A DNA stretch of 64,000 bases from NCBI RefSeq assembly GCF_022171985.1, contig NZ_JAJVHF010000001.1:1151919-1215918 (forward strand), read 5' to 3'. The notes beneath the pieces were generated by a model that saw only the letters and a list, made by a program, of their open reading frames with translations, was not told where the DNA came from and did no database searches. This DNA is from Huaxiibacter chinensis (GTDB lineage Bacteria > Pseudomonadota > Gammaproteobacteria > Enterobacterales > Enterobacteriaceae). Position 1 is the first letter of the stretch. Every line of letters starts with the position of its first letter. Positions 60,593 to 64,000 of the stretch are shown here, piece by piece. The position numbers and the translations under genes are program-made.

Positions 60593-61768
60593 TCAGTTAG
60601 CGGCCACCCGAACGGACTTGTCGAGACGACCGCTGAGACCAATAAGCAGCAACGCCACCAGAACGATAATCGCCCCAATCCATGGTGTTTGTGTTAACCC
60701 CATGTGCTCGACGGTCTGCCCACCAATGATAGAGCCCAGGGCAATGCCGATATTGAACGCGGCAATATTAAGACCCGAAGCGACATCCACCGCATTTGGC
60801 GTGTACAGCTCTGCTTTCTGCACAACGTAAACCTGCAGGCCAGGCACATTGCCGAACGCGAAGATCCCCATCACCAGAACCGTTACCAGCGCCGCATACT
60901 GAATTGAGGCGGTGAACTGGAAGATGATTAACAGAACGACCAAAGCCGCAAAGATGAGCTTCAAAGCAGGCACGGCACCATGCTTATCAGCGAGTTTACC
61001 GCCCCAGATGTTGCCTATCGCCACCGAAACACCGTACCCCAGTAAAATCCAGCTTACTGCCGTCGGTGAGAAACCAGCAAGATCCTGCATCATGGGAGCC
61101 AGGAAGGTGAAGGCCGTAAAGACGCCACCGTAGCCCAGCGCTGTGATAGCGTAAATCAGCAGCAGGCGAGGATGTGTCAGCACCTTCAGCTGATCGCGCA
61201 AACTGGCACTTGCCCGACCGGGAATGCTCGACGGTACAAGTATCAGCGTCGCCACCAGAGCTATCACGCCCAGCATGGATACAGCCAGGAATGTCTCGCG
61301 CCAGCCGAAGTGTTGACCGATAAATGTGCCTAATGGAACGCCGGTGACCAGCGCGACGGTTAAACCACCAAACATAATGGCAATGGCAGACGCGGCTTTC
61401 TCTTTGGGTACCAGGCTTGTCGCGATGGTTGAGCCAATGGAGAAAAAGACACCATGTGCCAGTCCGGTGAGCAGACGTGCCAGGACCAGGGTTGAATAGT
61501 CAGGCGCCTGCCATGCCAGAATATTTCCGGCAGTGAACAGGAACATCAGCGCCATTAAAAGCTGTTTACGCGGAAACCGTCCGGTCAGCGCCGTCAACAC
61601 AGGGGCGCCGATAGCGACTCCCAGGGCATAAATCGAGACCAGCAGGCCAGCGGAAGGCAGAGTGATACTCAGCTGATTAGCGATAACAGGAACCAGGCCT
61701 ACGATAACAAATTCGGTCGTGCCAATTGCATAAGCACTGATCGTCAGGGCAAGAAGCGCCAGTGGCAT
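60593..61768 (-). CDS. MFS transporter, AraJ/DHA1 drug-efflux type
   Basis: The 391-residue protein has about 12 membrane segments. Its DHA1-type sequence starts P-L-A-L-L-A-L-T-I-S-A-Y-A-I-G-T-T-E-F-V and contains motif A-like G-R-F-P-R-K-Q-L-L. It resembles AraJ/YdhP-type exporters. In E. coli, yafD and yafC are neighbours without this gene, so it is an insertion here. It is divergent from yafC (104-base gap), the classic layout of a LysR regulator and its target. Confidence 0.85.
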   Translation of the reverse strand: MPLALLALTISAYAIGTTEFVIVGLVPVIANQLSITLPSAGLLVSIYALGVAIGAPVLTALTGRFPRKQLLMALMFLFTAGNILAWQAPDYSTLVLARLLTGLAHGVFFSIGSTIATSLVPKEKAASAIAIMFGGLTVALVTGVPLGTFIGQHFGWRETFLAVSMLGVIALVATLILVPSSIPGRASASLRDQLKVLTHPRLLLIYAITALGYGGVFTAFTFLAPMMQDLAGFSPTAVSWILLGYGVSVAIGNIWGGKLADKHGAVPALKLIFAALVVLLIIFQFTASIQYAALVTVLVMGIFAFGNVPGLQVYVVQKAELYTPNAVDVASGLNIAAFNIGIALGSIIGGQTVEHMGLTQTPWIGAIIVLVALLLIGLSGRLDKSVRVAAN

Positions 61769-61872
61769 AAAATACTCCGTTTCATCAGGATTAAGATGAC
61801 AGGCAGTATGCGCCGATGTTTAAATAACAAAAATGGTCAAAGTATCAATAGAATTTTGCAGGTGGTGCAATA

Positions 61873-62778
61873 ATGAAAGCAACTTCTGAAGAGCTGGCAA
61901 TTTTCGTCGCCGTGGTCGAAAGTGGCAGTTTTAGCCGTGCAGCGGAGCGATTAGCGCAGGCAAACTCAGCGGTAAGCCGTTCGGTTAAAAAGCTGGAGAT
62001 GAAGCTTGGGGTCAGTTTGCTTAATCGAACCACGCGGCAACTGAGTCTGACAGAAGAAGGCGAGCGCTACTTTCGCCGCGTGCAGTCTATATTGCAGGAA
62101 ATGGCCGCAGCAGAAACAGAAATTATGGAAACGCGCAGTACGCCGCGAGGATTATTGCGAATTGATGCCGCCACGCCCGTTGTTCTGCATTTTCTGATGC
62201 CCTTGATTAAGCCTTTTCGCGAACGCTATCCGGAGATGACTTTATCGCTGGTCTCATCGGAAACCTTCATCAACCTGATAGAGCGTAAGGTCGATGTGGC
62301 CATTCGTGCAGGTACGTTAACGGACTCGAGCTTGCGTGCCCGCCCCTTATTTACCAGCTATCGCAAAATCGTTGCTTCGCCACAGTATATTGCCGAATTT
62401 GGCAAACCCGAGACGGTTGAAGCACTGAAACAACATCTCTGTCTGGGCTTCACTGAACCGGTATCACTGAATACCTGGCCGGTGGCGTGTCATGATGGGC
62501 AGCTTCATGAAATCAGCTGTGGATTATCCTCTAACAGTGGAGAGACCCTGAAGCAGCTTTGTCTTGAAGGAAATGGGATCGCCTGTTTATCCGATTATAT
62601 GATTGATAAAGAAATTGCGCGCGGTGAGCTGGTTGAATTGATGGCCGATAAACGTCTGCCGGTAGAGATGCCTTTTAGCGCCGTCTACTACAGCGACAGA
62701 GCGGTGAGTACGCGTATACGCGCTTTTATCGACTTTCTCAGTGAGCATGTAAAAACAGCTCCCAAAGGAGCTGTGTGA
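61873..62778 (+). CDS. yafC: YafC, LysR-family transcriptional regulator
   Basis: The 301-residue protein has a LysR helix-turn-helix at about residues 18-37 ([17 protein letters not shown]) and a periplasmic-binding-like effector domain from about 90. It follows E. coli YafC closely along its length. The effector is unknown. The divergent MFS exporter gene is the probable target. Confidence 0.92.
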   Translation: MKATSEELAIFVAVVESGSFSRAAERLAQANSAVSRSVKKLEMKLGVSLLNRTTRQLSLTEEGERYFRRVQSILQEMAAAETEIMETRSTPRGLLRIDAATPVVLHFLMPLIKPFRERYPEMTLSLVSSETFINLIERKVDVAIRAGTLTDSSLRARPLFTSYRKIVASPQYIAEFGKPETVEALKQHLCLGFTEPVSLNTWPVACHDGQLHEISCGLSSNSGETLKQLCLEGNGIACLSDYMIDKEIARGELVELMADKRLPVEMPFSAVYYSDRAVSTRIRAFIDFLSEHVKTAPKGAV

Positions 62779-62809
62779 GGGTTTCAGGCGGCAGAGGGCC
62801 AGAACAGTA

Positions 62810-63613
62810 TTAATCCCAGTCCGGAGCCAGACCTTCCGGACTGACCAGACGATCGTTGCACTCAAGGGCAGCGATCGCTTTTTTGTCCTCGTCGTCCAGT
62901 TGAAGATCCAGGGCTAGCAGGTTGCTGGCCAGGTTTTCACGCCTTGTAGAGGACGGAATTACAGCGTAACCCTCCCCCATCGCCCAGGCCAGAATCACCT
63001 GTGCGGCTGTCGCACTATGTTTCTTAGCAATACGATTAATCACTTCATCTTTCAACGCCTTACCGTATGCCAGCGTCATATAAGAGGTAATATGAATACC
63101 GTGCTGTTTTGCCCAGTCCACGACTTTTCGGTTTTGCAGGTAGGGCGAAAGCTCAATTTGGTTGGTGGCAATATTCTCTGCACCAACCGCTGCGATCGCT
63201 TTCTCCATCAGCGGGATGGTGAAGTTAGAGATACCAATTTCACGTGTTAACCCCTGCTCTTTTGCTTCGAGCAATGCCTGCATGAACGCCTCAACTGACA
63301 CGGCATCGTTCGGCGATGGCCAGTGGATCAACGTGAGATCGACATAGTCGGTGCGCAGTTTTTTCAGACTCTCTTTCAGGCTCGGGATCAATTTATCTTT
63401 GCTGAGGTTTTCGATCCAGATTTTGGTGGTGATGAAAAGCTCGCCGCGCGGTACACCGCTCTCTTCGAGAGCCTGACCAACAGCCGCTTCGTTGTCATAG
63501 ATCTGCGCGGTATCAATTGCGCGGTAACCAAGCTCAAGTGCGGTATTTACAGATGCGATAACAACGTCGTCTTTCAGGCGGAAAGTGCCCAGACCCAGTG
63601 CAGGGATAGTCAT
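62810..63613 (-). CDS. dkgB: DkgB, 2,5-diketo-D-gluconate reductase B / aldehyde reductase
   Basis: The 267-residue aldo-keto reductase (E. coli YafB length) starts with ATG at 63613 behind GAGGAT; the frame is open six codons further. The catalytic tetrad segments D-T-A-Q-I-Y-D-N (D, Y), T-T-K-I-W and L-I-H-W-P-S are visible. It reduces aldehydes, including methylglyoxal, with NADPH. Confidence 0.95.
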   Translation of the reverse strand: MTIPALGLGTFRLKDDVVIASVNTALELGYRAIDTAQIYDNEAAVGQALEESGVPRGELFITTKIWIENLSKDKLIPSLKESLKKLRTDYVDLTLIHWPSPNDAVSVEAFMQALLEAKEQGLTREIGISNFTIPLMEKAIAAVGAENIATNQIELSPYLQNRKVVDWAKQHGIHITSYMTLAYGKALKDEVINRIAKKHSATAAQVILAWAMGEGYAVIPSSTRRENLASNLLALDLQLDDEDKKAIAALECNDRLVSPEGLAPDWD

Positions 63614-63737
63614 GTAATCCTCGTTATTCATAATGATTGTTAACTAAGGAGAATTATCGCTGCTGCTGTTATGCAGAAAAAGAGCGTTAAATGCAGAGGA
63701 TTTTTGCCGATTTAGCAATAATGATACGACAGATATG

Positions 63738-63771
63738 AAAAAAGCCCTGAGCGTTAACTCAGGGCTTTTAA
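63738..63771 (-). terminator. Terminator of the rRNA/tRNA-Asp transcript
   Basis: AGCCCTGAG/CTCAGGGCT with a six-base loop lies just after the tRNA 3' end on the minus strand, followed by six T. Confidence 0.88.
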
Positions 63772-63775
63772 TAAG

Positions 63776-63852
63776 TGGCGGAACGGACGGGACTCGAACC
63801 CGCGACCCCCTGCGTGACAGGCAGGTATTCTAACCGACTGAACTACCGCTCC
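63776..63852 (-). tRNA. aspU: tRNA-Asp (anticodon GUC), distal gene of an rRNA operon
   Basis: The 77-base cloverleaf is identical to aspV at 54342-54418. It lies 53 bases after the 5S rRNA on the same strand, as aspU follows rrfH in E. coli rrnH. Confidence 0.97.
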
Positions 63853-63905
63853 ACCGAAGACTGCTGTAACCACCGGATTTATGCACCGGCTTACTACTTA
63901 ATTTG

Positions 63906-64000
63906 ATGCCTGGCAGTTCCCTACTCTCGCATGGGGAGACCCCACACTACCATCGGCGCTACGGCGTTTCACTTCTGAGTTCGGCATGGGGTCAGGTGGG
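63906..64000 (-). rRNA. rrfH: 5S rRNA (3' 95 bases; 5' end beyond the window)
   Basis: On the minus strand the sequence ends ...GGGAACTGCCAGGCAT, the invariant enterobacterial 5S 3' end, and contains the conserved CCATGCGAGAGTAGG helix. About 25 bases at the 5' end lie outside the window. The rrnH assignment comes from the flanking aspU and dkgB. Confidence 0.96.

Overview
The window is a stretch of chromosome from an enterobacterium close to Enterobacter (Enterobacter cloacae complex or a sister genus such as Lelliottia). This rests on recognition of families and gene order, not on a search. Two blocks follow the Escherichia coli order almost gene for gene: yaiW-sbmA-ampH-iprA-yaiT-hemB-tauDCBA on the left, and thrW-proA-proB-phoE-crl-frsA-gpt-pepD-dinB-dpaA-yafJ-gmhA-fadE-yafV ... 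aspV-dnaQ-rnhA-yafS-gloB-mltD-yafE-yafD-yafC-dkgB-aspU-5S rRNA on the right. Between and within them lie genes that E. coli K-12 lacks or carries elsewhere.

Left block (1-13.9 kb): peptide uptake and cell-envelope genes (yaiW, sbmA, ampH), the regulator iprA, an apparently intact YaiT-type autotransporter, hemB for haem synthesis, a fused acyltransferase resembling OlsF-type ornithine-lipid synthases, and the taurine sulfonate operon tauABCD.

Accessory stretch (14.1-27.6 kb): a compact six-gene unit in which a UhpABC-like hexose-phosphate sensing system runs directly into afuABC, an ABC importer of sugar phosphates. Next are mmuPM (S-methylmethionine salvage, with a likely MetJ operator), an AI-2E-family membrane protein preceded by a structured intergenic region with a possible 29-codon ORF, and a membrane diguanylate cyclase that lacks the product-inhibition site.

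Island (27.7-31.1 kb): a decayed 3.4-kb element lies at the 3' end of tRNA-Thr (thrW), the site used by CP4-6 in E. coli. It has a degenerate copy of the tRNA end at the far side, an N-terminal integrase fragment next to the tRNA, a broken phage helix-turn-helix gene and one intact AT-rich gene. That gene encodes a DUF262-DUF1524 protein, a candidate GmrSD-type anti-phage nuclease. It is the best candidate for a less-described system here.

Right block (31.1-64 kb): core housekeeping and stress genes with visible control sites (Pho box at phoE, LexA box at dinB, two FadR-like sites at fadE). Inserted between yafV and aspV is a seven-gene operon: a GntR/FCD regulator, a complete peptide ABC importer and a cytoplasmic gamma-glutamyltransferase-like hydrolase. 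Together these look like a pathway for importing and cleaving gamma-glutamyl peptides. Two identical tRNA-Asp genes (aspV, aspU) and the 3' part of a 5S rRNA gene (the rrnH position) close the window.
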